Assembly: GCF_000420345.1 (NCBI RefSeq)
Contig: NZ_ATUT01000001.1
Span: forward strand, 62,001-126,000
Length of the DNA: 64,000 bases
Reading direction: 5' to 3'
Source: Faecalicoccus pleomorphus DSM 20574
Lineage (GTDB): Bacteria; Bacillota_I; Bacilli_A; Erysipelotrichales; Erysipelotrichaceae
This document shows, one piece after another, positions 39,118 to 48,296 of this stretch (positions are counted from its first letter, which is position 1; the number at the start of each line of letters is the position of its first letter). The notes below the pieces were generated by a model that was given only the letters and a program-made list of their open reading frames with translations, was not told the origin of the DNA and did no database searches. The translations under genes and the position numbers were made by a program.

Positions 39118-41107
39118 TTTTTTCTATTCTCGTCTGGCTCTGGATAATTTTAAGAAAAATGCCCGAATGCAGATTCCTTTTCTTTTATCCAGCGCATTGA
39201 CCGTCATGATCTTCTATCTGGTCTTTTCCTTATCGACCAATGAAGGCATCGGTGGCTTAATGGGTGGAAACTATGTTCAACAGCTTTTAGGCTTTGGAAT
39301 CGGCGTTATTATCGTATTCTCTATCATCTTCTTATTTTATACATATTCGTTTTTGCTCAAACGAAGAAAGCGGGAATTTGGTTTATTTAATATTTTAGGG
39401 ATGGAAAAGAAGCATATTGCGCGCATGCTTTTTCATGAAACATTTATCAGTTTTTCTCTTTCGCTGGTGCTGGGTATTCTTGTCGGTATTTTATTTGATA
39501 AGCTGATGTATATGTTGTTGTTGAGGATGATTCAGGCGGATGTGCATTTTGGTTTTTATATTTCGACATCCGGCATTTTATGCAGCTTTATTTTATTCTT
39601 TGCGATTTATATTTTGATCTATGTTTTTTCTTTGGTGCAGGTGCATATAGCCAATCCGATCGAATTATTAAATAGTGACAAGGTCGGCGAGAAAGAGCCC
39701 AGAGCCAAATGGATTCTGGCATTGATTGGACTGGTGTGTTTGATTACCGGCTATTGTATGGCGGTTACGATTACAAATCCATTAATGGCCTTTGCCATGT
39801 TCTTTGTTGCAGTCATTTTAGTGGTCATCGGAACGTATTTATTGTTTACAGCCGGCAGTGTAACCTTATTAAAATTGTTAAAGAAAAATAAACGATATTA
39901 CTATAAAACGAATCATTTTATCAGTATATCGAATATGATTTATCGTATGAAACAAAATGCGGTTGGTCTTGCCAACATCTGCATTTTGTCCACTATGGTT
40001 TTGGTCATGTTGTCGACAACAGTTTCCTTATGGAATAGTATGCAGGAAATTTTGGATCAGAGATTTCCTCGAGACATCATTGTTTCTTTACGGGATTATG
40101 ATCTTTATACATCCAAAGATCGCTTGTTGCAGGTTATAGACCAGCAGGGAATTAAAGCAGAGAATGAAATGGTATATCGGTATGTTTCCATGAGTGGCCT
40201 GTTACATGGTGATCAGGTTGATCTTGGTTTTGATCAGGGTGGCTTAAGTGATGTAAATGACGCCATCACCATGTATTTGATCCCATTAGAAGACTACAAT
40301 CAAATCATGCATACACAAGATACATTAGCACCTGGAGAAGTCATGGTCTATAGCATGCGTATGAATTACAATCAACCAGATATCCGTATTGGCAATCAGA
40401 ACTTTCATGTCAAAAAGCGACTGCAGGAATTTATGGAAAACCAGGAAGCTAGCAGTACGGTAAGTGCCAGTCTTTTCATAGTCTTGGATGATGTAGATAC
40501 AATCTTACAGATGCAGGATGTTCTGGAGAAAAATTATTCCGTTTATAATCGGCCAACCACGATATTAGCTTTTGATGACAAAGATTCTCGGTCACAGGAT
40601 GAAATTGCTTCTCTTTTTAGTGGGCTAGAGCATACAGTGGAACTCGAGGACGAAAAAGATTACACATGGGTCTATACCGAATGTAAAGGTACAGGAAAGA
40701 TAGAGATGATGGGACTCTATGCGGGATTCTTATTTTTAGGTATTTTCTTAAGCATCCTTTTTGTAATCGCAACTGTTTTGATTATGTACTATAAGCAGAT
40801 TACAGAAGGATACCAGGATCAGGAACGCTTTGAGATTATGGAAAAAGTCGGCTTAGAGAAAAAAGATATTCGTCGATCAATCAATTCACAAGTGTTGACT
40901 GTCTTCTTTTTGCCACTTATTGTGGCCGGTATTCATATTGCGTTTGCCTTGCCTTTGATTTCCAAACTGATGAACTTATTATACTTTGATAATATGAATT
41001 TGTTCATTATCACAACCATCATCTGTTTTAGTCTCTTTGCCTTGATCTATTGCGTTGTATATGTCTTGACCTCTAAAGTGTATTATCGTATCGTGAAGGC
41101 AAGATGA
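39110..41107 (+). CDS. Bce-type ABC transporter permease (665 aa)
   Basis: This FtsX-family permease has about ten membrane helices. A large outer domain lies between helices 7 and 8 (about residues 310-540), as in BceB, which binds the peptide and controls the kinase. The KRRKREFGLFNILGMEKKHI segment after helix 2 is typical of the family. ATG 39110 follows AGGTGG; GTG 39098 is in frame but has no ribosome site. Its stop overlaps the start of the GT51 gene in ATGA. Confidence 0.93.
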   Translation: MRNFFYSRLALDNFKKNARMQIPFLLSSALTVMIFYLVFSLSTNEGIGGLMGGNYVQQLLGFGIGVIIVFSIIFLFYTYSFLLKRRKREFGLFNILGMEKKHIARMLFHETFISFSLSLVLGILVGILFDKLMYMLLLRMIQADVHFGFYISTSGILCSFILFFAIYILIYVFSLVQVHIANPIELLNSDKVGEKEPRAKWILALIGLVCLITGYCMAVTITNPLMAFAMFFVAVILVVIGTYLLFTAGSVTLLKLLKKNKRYYYKTNHFISISNMIYRMKQNAVGLANICILSTMVLVMLSTTVSLWNSMQEILDQRFPRDIIVSLRDYDLYTSKDRLLQVIDQQGIKAENEMVYRYVSMSGLLHGDQVDLGFDQGGLSDVNDAITMYLIPLEDYNQIMHTQDTLAPGEVMVYSMRMNYNQPDIRIGNQNFHVKKRLQEFMENQEASSTVSASLFIVLDDVDTILQMQDVLEKNYSVYNRPTTILAFDDKDSRSQDEIASLFSGLEHTVELEDEKDYTWVYTECKGTGKIEMMGLYAGFLFLGIFLSILFVIATVLIMYYKQITEGYQDQERFEIMEKVGLEKKDIRRSINSQVLTVFFLPLIVAGIHIAFALPLISKLMNLLYFDNMNLFIITTIICFSLFALIYCVVYVLTSKVYYRIVKAR

Positions 41108-41820
41108 TAAAAAAGATTGGTAAGCTTATAGCTCTTATTTTCCTGCTGGCAGCCATGAGCGTAGGCTGTCTTGCGGGACTTGGCTATATGGATTATAAAG
41201 AGGCAATAGATCAGACAAGTATTGAAGACAAGATGGAAAGCATTCAAAGCCATGAAGATTACGTTACTTTGGAACAACTTCCGGAATTATATCGTAAAGC
41301 AGTGGTAGCGGTAGAAGACCATGATTTTTATGAACATCAGGGTATTGATATTGAAGCCATCGGACGAGCAATCTTAAATAACTTAAAGGCCATGTCGTTT
41401 GTGGAAGGTGGTTCAACAATTACGCAGCAGCTGGCCAAAAATGAATTCTTTACCCAGGATAAAAATTTTGTACGAAAATTTGCCGAGATTTTTATGGCCT
41501 TTGATATCGAAAGCAAATACTCTAAAGATCAAATCTTAGAGCTTTATGTCAATTCCATTTATTTTGGGGAAGGTTATTATGGGATTCATGCGGCAAGTGT
41601 TGGGTATTTTGATGTGGAGCCGATGTATTTAAATGAGGCGCAATGCATTTTATTGGCCGGAATTCCCAATGCCCCCAGTGTGTATTCGCTGCATGTGAAT
41701 CCGGTTCTGGCAAAACAAAGAGCCAAACAAGTTTTGCGACAAATGGTCAAATATTCTTTTTTATCGGAAGCTGAGGCGCAGAATATCGCATACCAGCTTG
41801 ATCAAATGATCGCCGGTTAA
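41104..41820 (+). CDS. Stand-alone GT51 peptidoglycan glycosyltransferase (238 aa)
   Basis: One N-terminal membrane helix (about 7-27) is followed by the GT51 domain that polymerises lipid II into glycan strands. The motif VAVEDHDFYEHQGID holds the catalytic Glu, and EGGSTITQQLAKNEFF, KFAEIFMAFDIESKYSKDQI and NSIYFGEGYYGI are the later family motifs. There is no transpeptidase domain, so it is of the MtgA/monofunctional type. Its ATG overlaps the stop of the Bce permease in ATGA, so it is made with the lipid II-protecting transporter, an unusual pairing that ties its use to antibiotic stress. Confidence 0.93.
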   Translation: MIKKIGKLIALIFLLAAMSVGCLAGLGYMDYKEAIDQTSIEDKMESIQSHEDYVTLEQLPELYRKAVVAVEDHDFYEHQGIDIEAIGRAILNNLKAMSFVEGGSTITQQLAKNEFFTQDKNFVRKFAEIFMAFDIESKYSKDQILELYVNSIYFGEGYYGIHAASVGYFDVEPMYLNEAQCILLAGIPNAPSVYSLHVNPVLAKQRAKQVLRQMVKYSFLSEAEAQNIAYQLDQMIAG

Positions 41821-41892
41821 ACAAGAAGACAAGAATGTAAGCGATCGCAAATAAGGGAAAAACGACTGGTTGTGATTTCTCAAGAATTTCAC

Positions 41893-41920
41893 TTTTCAAA
41901 TTGTTTTTCTATGATATAAT
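41893..41920 (+). promoter_or_regulatory. Promoter of sepF
   Basis: TTTTCA (41893-41898), a 16-base spacer and an extended -10 TGATATAAT ending at 41920. Confidence 0.6.
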
Positions 41921-41944
41921 ACTTGAAGACAGGAGGTACTACCC

Positions 41945-42379
41945 ATGGGATTTATGGACAAGGTAAAAGATTTCGTAGCACCAATCGAAGATGAAGATGA
42001 AGGATACGAAGCGCAGCCAGTTGAAACTGTAAGAAATGAAACAGAGGCTGAACCTCAAAATCGATATGAAAGACCAAAAGCAAGAACAAATTCAGCGACT
42101 TTAAATGCTAAGACAAAGATGGTTTTATTTGAGCCAAGAAGTTTTGGAGAAGCCGAAGAAGTAGGACAGCGTTTAAAAGAGGGACGTGCTGTTGTAGTCA
42201 ATCTGCATAAGTTGGATCGTGACTATGCACAACGCACCATCGATTTTTTAACAGGTGTTGTCTTTGCACTGGATGGAAAAATCCAGAAAATTGGTCAGAA
42301 CGTCATTTTGTGTTCACCTGCTGAAATTGGTGTACAGGGATCGATTTCTTTAGGAAATCCAGATGACTTTGAAGACTAA
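41945..42379 (+). CDS. sepF: Cell division protein SepF (144 aa)
   Basis: SepF ties FtsZ filaments to the membrane. The N-terminal amphipathic helix (MGFMDKVKDFVAP) binds the membrane, a variable acidic and Arg-rich linker follows, and the C-terminal domain (about 58-140; TKMVLFEPRSFGEAEEVGQRL, RTIDFLTGVVFALDG) polymerises and binds FtsZ. AGGAGG precedes the ATG. As in other Firmicutes it is followed by ylmH, and then by ileS. Confidence 0.95.
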   Translation: MGFMDKVKDFVAPIEDEDEGYEAQPVETVRNETEAEPQNRYERPKARTNSATLNAKTKMVLFEPRSFGEAEEVGQRLKEGRAVVVNLHKLDRDYAQRTIDFLTGVVFALDGKIQKIGQNVILCSPAEIGVQGSISLGNPDDFED

Positions 42380-42422
42380 GGCTGAATCAGAGATAAGAAG
42401 TACATATTATAGAGGTCATGAA

Positions 42423-43136
42423 ATGTTTATTGCCCGTTTACAAGATCAATTTGATTTTGTAGAACAAAGGCAGATGCCGGTCCTGACCTCTTTTTTAACG
42501 CCTGTCGAACAAAGAATCATGATGCGGCAGGCGCCCAAGAATCTTTTTATCTCTTTTTATGGCGGTTACAAACATGCGATTCGCAAGATGGCTTGTATCC
42601 AGACAATGGATTTGGAACCCAATTATGATTATGTGATCTTAAAGAGTATATATACACCGCAGAAACGAAGTTGTACCCATAAAGACGTGTTGGGTGCATT
42701 GATGCATTTAGGCCTGCAAAGAAACCAGTTGGGCGATATTTTTGTCGATGATACGCAGATCCTTTTGGTCTGCAAGGAAGGCTTGGCAGAATTTATCTGT
42801 CGGGAATGTCATAAAATTGCCAATGCCTTTGTTGATTTTAAAGAAGATTATTCTGTTGAGTTTCCGGCGGCGGCCGCTGAAATCGTTACCGTTCATGTTG
42901 CTTCGCTTCGCATGGATGCGATTGTAGCGGCTCTGGCGCATTGTTCACGCTCCAAAGCTATGGACTTGTTGAAAAGCGGATGGGTGAAGTTGAACGATGT
43001 TGTTCTTGAAGAAAACGATAGATTATGTAATAATGATTACGTTTCTATACGTAAAACAGGTCGGTTTCAATTTTTAGGTGTGGAAAGCCGCACACGAAAA
43101 GACAGACTGATTTTACGTTTTGAGAAATATGTATAG
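42423..43136 (+). CDS. ylmH: S4-domain RNA-binding protein YlmH (237 aa)
   Basis: YlmH binds RNA and, in Bacillus, can act with or in place of RqcP in ribosome quality control. The C-terminal S4 domain (about residues 158-230; ASLRMDAIVAALAHCSRSKA, SGWVKLNDVVLEENDRL) is clear, and the N-terminal part matches the family around VLTSFLTPVEQRIMM. ATG 42423 is seven bases after AGAGG. ATG 42363, inside sepF, would add 20 residues and is the alternative, as it gives the more usual length of 257. The RqcH gene is elsewhere in this window (53440-55074). Confidence 0.88.
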   Translation: MFIARLQDQFDFVEQRQMPVLTSFLTPVEQRIMMRQAPKNLFISFYGGYKHAIRKMACIQTMDLEPNYDYVILKSIYTPQKRSCTHKDVLGALMHLGLQRNQLGDIFVDDTQILLVCKEGLAEFICRECHKIANAFVDFKEDYSVEFPAAAAEIVTVHVASLRMDAIVAALAHCSRSKAMDLLKSGWVKLNDVVLEENDRLCNNDYVSIRKTGRFQFLGVESRTRKDRLILRFEKYV

Positions 43137-43139
43137 GCG

Positions 43140-43360
43140 AAGACAAAGACAAGTCGGTTTCTACATGTTTCAATCAGAGAGCAATCGGTTGGTGAAAAGA
43201 TTGTATGAGACAGGACACCGGTATCCCTTTGGAGCTGAATTTCTGAAAACAGAGTAAGAAATTCCGGATAATTCCGTTATCTTATTGAGGTGCGCAGTTT
43301 TTAACTGTGAACTAAGGTGGTACCGCGTTAATTACGTCCTTGGAAAAGGGCGTTTTTTTT
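43140..43360 (+). promoter_or_regulatory. T-box leader (isoleucine) controlling ileS
   Basis: AGAGAG and GGTTGGTGAAAA stem I motifs, the specifier ATC (43223-43225, Ile) and the T-box AGGTGGTACCGCG (43315-43327) are present, with a terminator before ileS. The promoter is not clear and may lie at the end of ylmH. Confidence 0.93.
43334..43360 (+). terminator. T-box regulated terminator of ileS
   Basis: ACGTCCTT pairs with AAGGGCGT (one G-U) around GGAA, followed by eight T. Confidence 0.9.
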
Positions 43361-43382
43361 ATGAAAAGCAGGAGGAAGAAAG

Positions 43383-46109
43383 ATGGATTATAAAGAAACG
43401 CTGCATATGCCTAAAACTGCTTTTGAGATGCGAGGCAAGCTTCCGACAAAGGAGCCTGGCTTTCAAAAGCGATGGCAAGATCAAAAATTGTATGAAAAAA
43501 TGTTGGAACGAAGAAAGGATGCCAAATCATTTGTGTTGCACGATGGCCCTCCTTATGCCAATGGAGATATTCATTTAGGACATGCTTTAAATAAAATTTT
43601 AAAAGATGTCATTAATAAATCGCATTTCATGCTGGGAGAAAAAGTACCTTACATTCCGGGATGGGATACACATGGTTTACCAATCGAGACCGCTGTCACA
43701 AAACTTGGCTATGATCGTAAGAAGATCGGTATTGCCGAATTTAGAAAGATTTGTTATGACTTTGCGATGAAACAGGTGGAAAATCAGAAAAAAGGATTCT
43801 TATCCTTAGGTTCCATCGGTGATTATGATCATCCGTATATTACGCTGCAGAAGGAATTCGAGAAACACCAGATCGAAATCTTTGCGGATATGGCTTTAAA
43901 GGGCTTGATCTATAAGGGGTTAAAACCGGTTTACTGGTCACCAAGCAGTGAATCCGCTCTTGCCGAAGCGGAAGTGGAATATAAAGATATCAAGTCACCA
44001 ACGATTTATGTGAAATTCCAGGTCAAAGATGGAAAAGGTCTTTTGGATACGGATACTTATTTTGTAATTTGGACCACAACACCATGGACCATCCCGGGAA
44101 ATCTGGGAATCTGTGTACACCCAGACATGATTTATGCACTGGTGGAAACCGATAAGGGAAAATTGATCATGTTGGAAGAATTGGTGGAACAGTTATGTCC
44201 AAAATTTGAATGTAAGTCGTTCAAGATCGTACAAACCTTTAAGGGAAGTGAATTTGAATATATTACCTGCACTCATCCTTTGTATCCGGAACGTGAGAGC
44301 TTATTGATGCTTGCCGATTATGTAACAGCTGATGCCGGTACGGGTTGTGTTCATACAGCGCCGGCCTTTGGAGAAGATGACTTTAATACAGGTATGCGTT
44401 ATAAGCTGCCGGTTTATTGTAACGTAGATGAACAAGGACGCATGATGGAGTCCTGTGGTGAATGGCTTGCCGGACAATATGTAGAAGATGCCAATAAGAC
44501 AGTTACCATGAAATTGGATGAATTAGGCGACTTATTAAATCTGACCTTTATCACGCACTCGTATCCGCATGACTGGCGCACTAAAAAACCAATCATCTTC
44601 CGTGCTACGACACAATGGTTTGCCTCTATCGATAAAATTCGTGATGAGCTGTTGGAACAGATTCATTCCATCAGTTGGGTACCTGCCTGGGGTGAAGGCA
44701 GAATGCATAATATGATTGCCGATCGTGGGGATTGGTGTATTTCACGTCAACGTGCCTGGGGTGTGCCGATTCCAATTCTTTACGGAGAAGACGGAACACC
44801 TTTAATGGACCCGGTTATCTTTGAACACGTAGCTAAACTTGTCGGTGAATATGGATCGAATGTATGGTTCGAACGAGAAGCAAAAGACTTGCTGCCGGAA
44901 GGCTATAAAAACGAACATTCCCCTAATGGTATCTTTAAAAAAGAAACCGATACCATGGATGTTTGGTTTGACTCCGGCTCTAGTCATACCGGCTGTATGG
45001 TGGAACGCGGCTATGATTATCCGGTTGATTTATATTTTGAAGGATCAGACCAGTATCGTGGCTGGTTTAACTCTTCATTGATCATTGGAACCGCTGTGTA
45101 TGGCAAAGCACCGTATCGTCAAGTATTATCTCATGGTTTTGTCATGGATGAAAAAGGTGTGAAGATGTCTAAATCGCAATGGAATGCAGTTGCGCCAAGT
45201 GAAATCACAAAGAAATACGGTGCGGATATCCTGCGCTTATGGGCTTGCAGCGTAGATTACCAGGCGGATTGTTCTATGGGCCAAAATATCTTAAAACAGA
45301 TCAGTGAAAACTATCGTAAGGTTCGTAATACATTCCGATTCCTGATGGCTAACTTAGACGATCAAATGTTTACCAAAGAGAATTGTCTGCCTTTTGATGA
45401 ATTGGATGCCTTAAATCAGTACATTTTAGTTCGTTTAAATGATGTTGTTCAGTCTTGTGAAAAGGCGTATGTAGAATATCGTTTTGCGGATATTGTACAG
45501 ACGTTAAGCAATCTGATGACAAATGAATTGAGTGCCTATTATCTGGATTACACAAAGGATATTTTATACATCGAAAATATTGAGGATAACCAAAGACGTC
45601 AGGTACAGACGGTACTTTATATAGCCGTTGAAGTCTTGACAAAACTTTGGGCACCGATCTTGTGTCATACTTGTGAAGAAATCAATGATTTTATGCACTT
45701 TGATGAAGAATCGATTCACTTAACATCATTTCAATCGCTGGAATTAAACTTTGATACCGAAGCACTGCGTGAAAAGATGGATACTTTGTTCAAGGTTCGT
45801 AAAGATGTATTAAAGGCTATGGAGGAATCTCGTGCACAAGGTGTGATTGGTAAATCTTTAGAGGCCAAAGTCTGTGTACATGTCGATGATCAAACGAAAG
45901 CTATCATGGAAGAAATCGTGAAAAAGCCACAACAATGGCTGATTGTTTCCCAGTTTGCCTTTACTGCGGACCAACTTCCAATGTATGAGTTCTGTGGCGT
46001 AAAAGTTGAACATGCCGATGGTCATGCCTGTCCTCGTTGTTGGAATTATACGACCAGCGAAAACGAAGACGGCCTTTGTGATCGCTGTGCGCATATCTTA
46101 CATAAGTAA
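43383..46109 (+). CDS. ileS: Isoleucine-tRNA ligase
   Basis: This class I synthetase charges tRNA-Ile. HIGH is seen in DGPPYANGDIHLGHALNK (about residues 54-71) and KMSKS in GVKMSKSQWNAV (near 595). The editing domain with TTTPWTIPGN lies between them, and a C-terminal zinc motif (CPRCWNYTTSENEDGLCDRC) closes the protein, marking the bacterial type that is sensitive to mupirocin. Length of 908 aa is normal. AGGAGG precedes the ATG. It is followed by a long terminator. Confidence 0.98.
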   Translation: MDYKETLHMPKTAFEMRGKLPTKEPGFQKRWQDQKLYEKMLERRKDAKSFVLHDGPPYANGDIHLGHALNKILKDVINKSHFMLGEKVPYIPGWDTHGLPIETAVTKLGYDRKKIGIAEFRKICYDFAMKQVENQKKGFLSLGSIGDYDHPYITLQKEFEKHQIEIFADMALKGLIYKGLKPVYWSPSSESALAEAEVEYKDIKSPTIYVKFQVKDGKGLLDTDTYFVIWTTTPWTIPGNLGICVHPDMIYALVETDKGKLIMLEELVEQLCPKFECKSFKIVQTFKGSEFEYITCTHPLYPERESLLMLADYVTADAGTGCVHTAPAFGEDDFNTGMRYKLPVYCNVDEQGRMMESCGEWLAGQYVEDANKTVTMKLDELGDLLNLTFITHSYPHDWRTKKPIIFRATTQWFASIDKIRDELLEQIHSISWVPAWGEGRMHNMIADRGDWCISRQRAWGVPIPILYGEDGTPLMDPVIFEHVAKLVGEYGSNVWFEREAKDLLPEGYKNEHSPNGIFKKETDTMDVWFDSGSSHTGCMVERGYDYPVDLYFEGSDQYRGWFNSSLIIGTAVYGKAPYRQVLSHGFVMDEKGVKMSKSQWNAVAPSEITKKYGADILRLWACSVDYQADCSMGQNILKQISENYRKVRNTFRFLMANLDDQMFTKENCLPFDELDALNQYILVRLNDVVQSCEKAYVEYRFADIVQTLSNLMTNELSAYYLDYTKDILYIENIEDNQRRQVQTVLYIAVEVLTKLWAPILCHTCEEINDFMHFDEESIHLTSFQSLELNFDTEALREKMDTLFKVRKDVLKAMEESRAQGVIGKSLEAKVCVHVDDQTKAIMEEIVKKPQQWLIVSQFAFTADQLPMYEFCGVKVEHADGHACPRCWNYTTSENEDGLCDRCAHILHK

Positions 46110-46111
46110 CA

Positions 46112-46166
46112 ACAAAAAAGAAGTTGTCTTGGAAAAGATATTATTTCCAAACAGCTTCTTTTTTTA
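46112..46166 (+). terminator. Terminator of ileS
   Basis: A long hairpin (AAAAAAGAAG with CTTCTTTTTT at the base, TTGGAAA with TTTCCAA at the tip) ends in a T run. Confidence 0.88.
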
Positions 46167-46431
46167 CTCTTATACTTTTATTACTTTTATAAAGTGTGTT
46201 TTCCATAAACTTTTTTATGATAGGATCTGAATCCACAATTAGTATGGATTAACCAATTTAAAGAAGTTTTCAAAAGGATTTTCTTCTTTCAATCGTATTC
46301 AGAGTGAAAAGGTGGGGATCAAAATGAATTTTTGATCATTGTCAAAGCCATGAACATTTGAAAAACAAGTCTTGTACACACAAACATACAGAGCATAGAG
46401 CACATTCAAATTATCGATAAGAAACGATAAA
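46167..46431. other. Intergenic, no intact gene seen
   Basis: A+T-rich sequence with stops in all frames between ileS and a decayed sigma factor gene. No clear repeat, RNA or promoter was recognised. Confidence 0.4.
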
Positions 46432-46780
46432 ATGCGTAGCGAGCGAGAAGTGAACCAGTTCATTGATAAATATGCGAATCTGATCACATGAATTTGTTTT
46501 TATATTTGAAAAATGAGGCGGACACACAAAATGTCTTTCAGAGTGTCTTTTTGAAGTGTTTAAAATACAATAAGTCATTTGAACGCGAAGAACATGAAAA
46601 AAAGACTGGTTCATTCGTATCGGCATCAATATCGCTTTTATGACAGAACCTTTGTCATATCCCGAGATTTTGGAAACTGTTTATCCCTTCCTCGAAACTA
46701 TCGTACTGTGATTTACTTGTATTATTATCAAGGGTATAGAGAAACAGAAATGGATTTAGTTACTGGTTATATTTCCTACC
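46432..46780 (+). pseudogene. Decayed ECF-type sigma factor gene
   Basis: Three frames must be joined to read a sigma-70 family protein. MRSEREVNQFIDKYANLIT starts at 46432. NEADTQNVFQSVFLKCLKYN continues region 2, WFIRIGINIAFMT follows in another frame, and LPRNYRTVIYLYYYQGYRET is region 4. Several frameshifts and a deletion between regions 2 and 4 are needed. No intact ribosome site or product is expected. Confidence 0.7.
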
Positions 46781-47053
46781 GGTTGCGGCTATTTCCTTGG
46801 AGGGCGACACATCGATCCAATTACAGATTACCTGATTTGATCAAGTGGTTGCTGTGACGACGTATGATGAACAGGGAAAATAATGGTGTGAAGAGTAAAA
46901 TTCATGGCATCAGTGTTACGAGGATATCTTACAATCTCTGTTGGAAATGGAAGAACGGAGCATGACTGTCGATAGTGAAGATATTGATGTCAAAAAATCT
47001 ATGAAAATACGAAGGAGTGTACAAGGGAAAACGAACCAATTCAATATCATATG
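46767..47053 (+). pseudogene. Decayed RsgI-type anti-sigma factor gene
   Basis: The frame from 46767 reads VAAISLEGDTSIQLQIT, a stop, then FDQVVAVTTYDEQGK, close in form to the SLDVNPSIELxxNRFDxVxxVxAxNEDG motif of RsgI-type anti-sigma proteins. A later frame, YEDILQSLLEMEERSM, fits the following helix. It directly follows the sigma remnant, the usual gene order. The 3' part of the gene is missing. Confidence 0.55.
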
Positions 47054-47116
47054 ACTCAACATACAAAACAACAAAACGCTCAAAAAAGCGATGAAAGCCA
47101 AACACATAGCCATTAT

Positions 47117-47146
47117 AAAAAGGGGCATCACGATTGACCCCTTGTT
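47117..47146. terminator. Terminator of apbE, possibly used from both sides
   Basis: AAGGGG (47120-47125) pairs with CCCCTT (47138-47143); A's and T's flank both sides. It is next to the apbE stop codon. Confidence 0.7.
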
Positions 47147-48259
47147 TTAATTTAAACGGACTTTATCTTTATAATTTGCAGTAATATAAATATCATATTG
47201 ACTGGTAGAAAGATCTGGTTTGATTGGCGTTGTATTTTTTGAATCAATCCAGACAACGCCCACATCCGGATAGTTTTCTTGAATGAATTGTTGGCCATCC
47301 TCTAAGGACATACAAAATAGGGCTGTACTTAAGGCATCGGCTAATGTTGAATCCTTACAAAGAATGGTTACACTGCGATGAAATCTAGGTGGATAGCCAG
47401 TCTTTGGATCAATGATATGTGCATATTGTACACCATCCACTTCGTAATTTCTTTGGTAGTCGCCACTTGTCACAATCGCTAAAGGGTCAGTGGTTTTTAA
47501 TTGAAGCAAAGAGGATTGTTTATTTGGATCTTGAATGCCGATATTCCATGTTCCATTCGATTTATGACCAATTAAAACAACATTTCCTCCGGCATTGATA
47601 AAACCGGTATGTAATCCTTTATCCTCTAACTTCTCAGCGGTTTTTTGTGTTGCGTAGCCTTTGGCAATACCGCCTAAATCAATCATAAACTCAGGTTCTG
47701 TAAAACGAATCGTATTGTCTTGTATTTGTATTTTATCATTTCCTGAATGAGTTCTTGCTTCTTGAATTTCTTCTTCACTGGGAAGACGTCCGCTTTTCTG
47801 CTGTGCATTTTTTTTTAAGCCTTCTTCTCGGTATGTGTGCCAAACATCTAATAATTTTCCCTGTGTTATATCGAAGGCCGTATCTTTTTCATTGAATGCT
47901 AAAGAGTACGAAATCAGATCAACCAATTCCGGATCGACTTCTATCGGATTTTCATAAGCTTCATGATTTAAGGCATAGACATTGTTGATCCCCTCATAGG
48001 CGTTATATTGATCAAAAAGCTGATTGTAATGTATAAAACTTTCTTTTACGATCGCCACATAAGAATCAAAATCTTCTTTTGTACAGTTGGCTTCAAAAGT
48101 GATCGAGGTATCAAAGCCGACATCGGTCAATACAATGGAATGTGTATCTGGACGATTGCCAGTTTTATGTTGAATAAAGTAAACGATGCTGCAAATTAAA
48201 ATAAAAAAACAGCACGAAATAAGGATCCAGGTTTTCAATGTATTGCTCTTTTTATTCAT
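47147..48259 (-). CDS. apbE: FAD:protein FMN transferase ApbE (370 aa)
   Basis: ApbE joins FMN to a Thr of target proteins on the outer face of the membrane. A single N-terminal helix (about 11-31) anchors it. FDITQGKLLDVW, the FAD-binding IDLGGIAKGYA (about 210-220), INAGGNVVLIG and the metal-binding ASP in STLADALSTALFCM are all present. The divergent rnf operon supplies its targets, RnfD and RnfG. ATG 48259 lies seven bases after a TATAAT box with no ribosome site, so the mRNA is probably leaderless; TTG 48277 is in frame but inside the promoter. Confidence 0.93.
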   Translation of the reverse strand: MNKKSNTLKTWILISCCFFILICSIVYFIQHKTGNRPDTHSIVLTDVGFDTSITFEANCTKEDFDSYVAIVKESFIHYNQLFDQYNAYEGINNVYALNHEAYENPIEVDPELVDLISYSLAFNEKDTAFDITQGKLLDVWHTYREEGLKKNAQQKSGRLPSEEEIQEARTHSGNDKIQIQDNTIRFTEPEFMIDLGGIAKGYATQKTAEKLEDKGLHTGFINAGGNVVLIGHKSNGTWNIGIQDPNKQSSLLQLKTTDPLAIVTSGDYQRNYEVDGVQYAHIIDPKTGYPPRFHRSVTILCKDSTLADALSTALFCMSLEDGQQFIQENYPDVGVVWIDSKNTTPIKPDLSTSQYDIYITANYKDKVRLN

Positions 48260-48266
48260 AATCTGT

Positions 48267-48296
48267 ATTATAGTCAATCTCTAAATAAAAGTCTAA
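48267..48296 (-). promoter_or_regulatory. Promoter of apbE giving a leaderless mRNA
   Basis: On the minus strand TTAGAC (48296-48291), an 18-base spacer and TATAAT (48272-48267), seven bases before the ATG. Confidence 0.6.

Noticed and set aside
43285-43578. Plus-strand frame running from the ileS T-box into ileS
   Set aside because: It reads through the T-box and terminator and lies in another frame of ileS.
46167-47146. A transposon or integrated element after ileS
   Set aside because: No transposase motif or terminal repeats were found; the readable fragments belong to a sigma factor and an anti-sigma factor.
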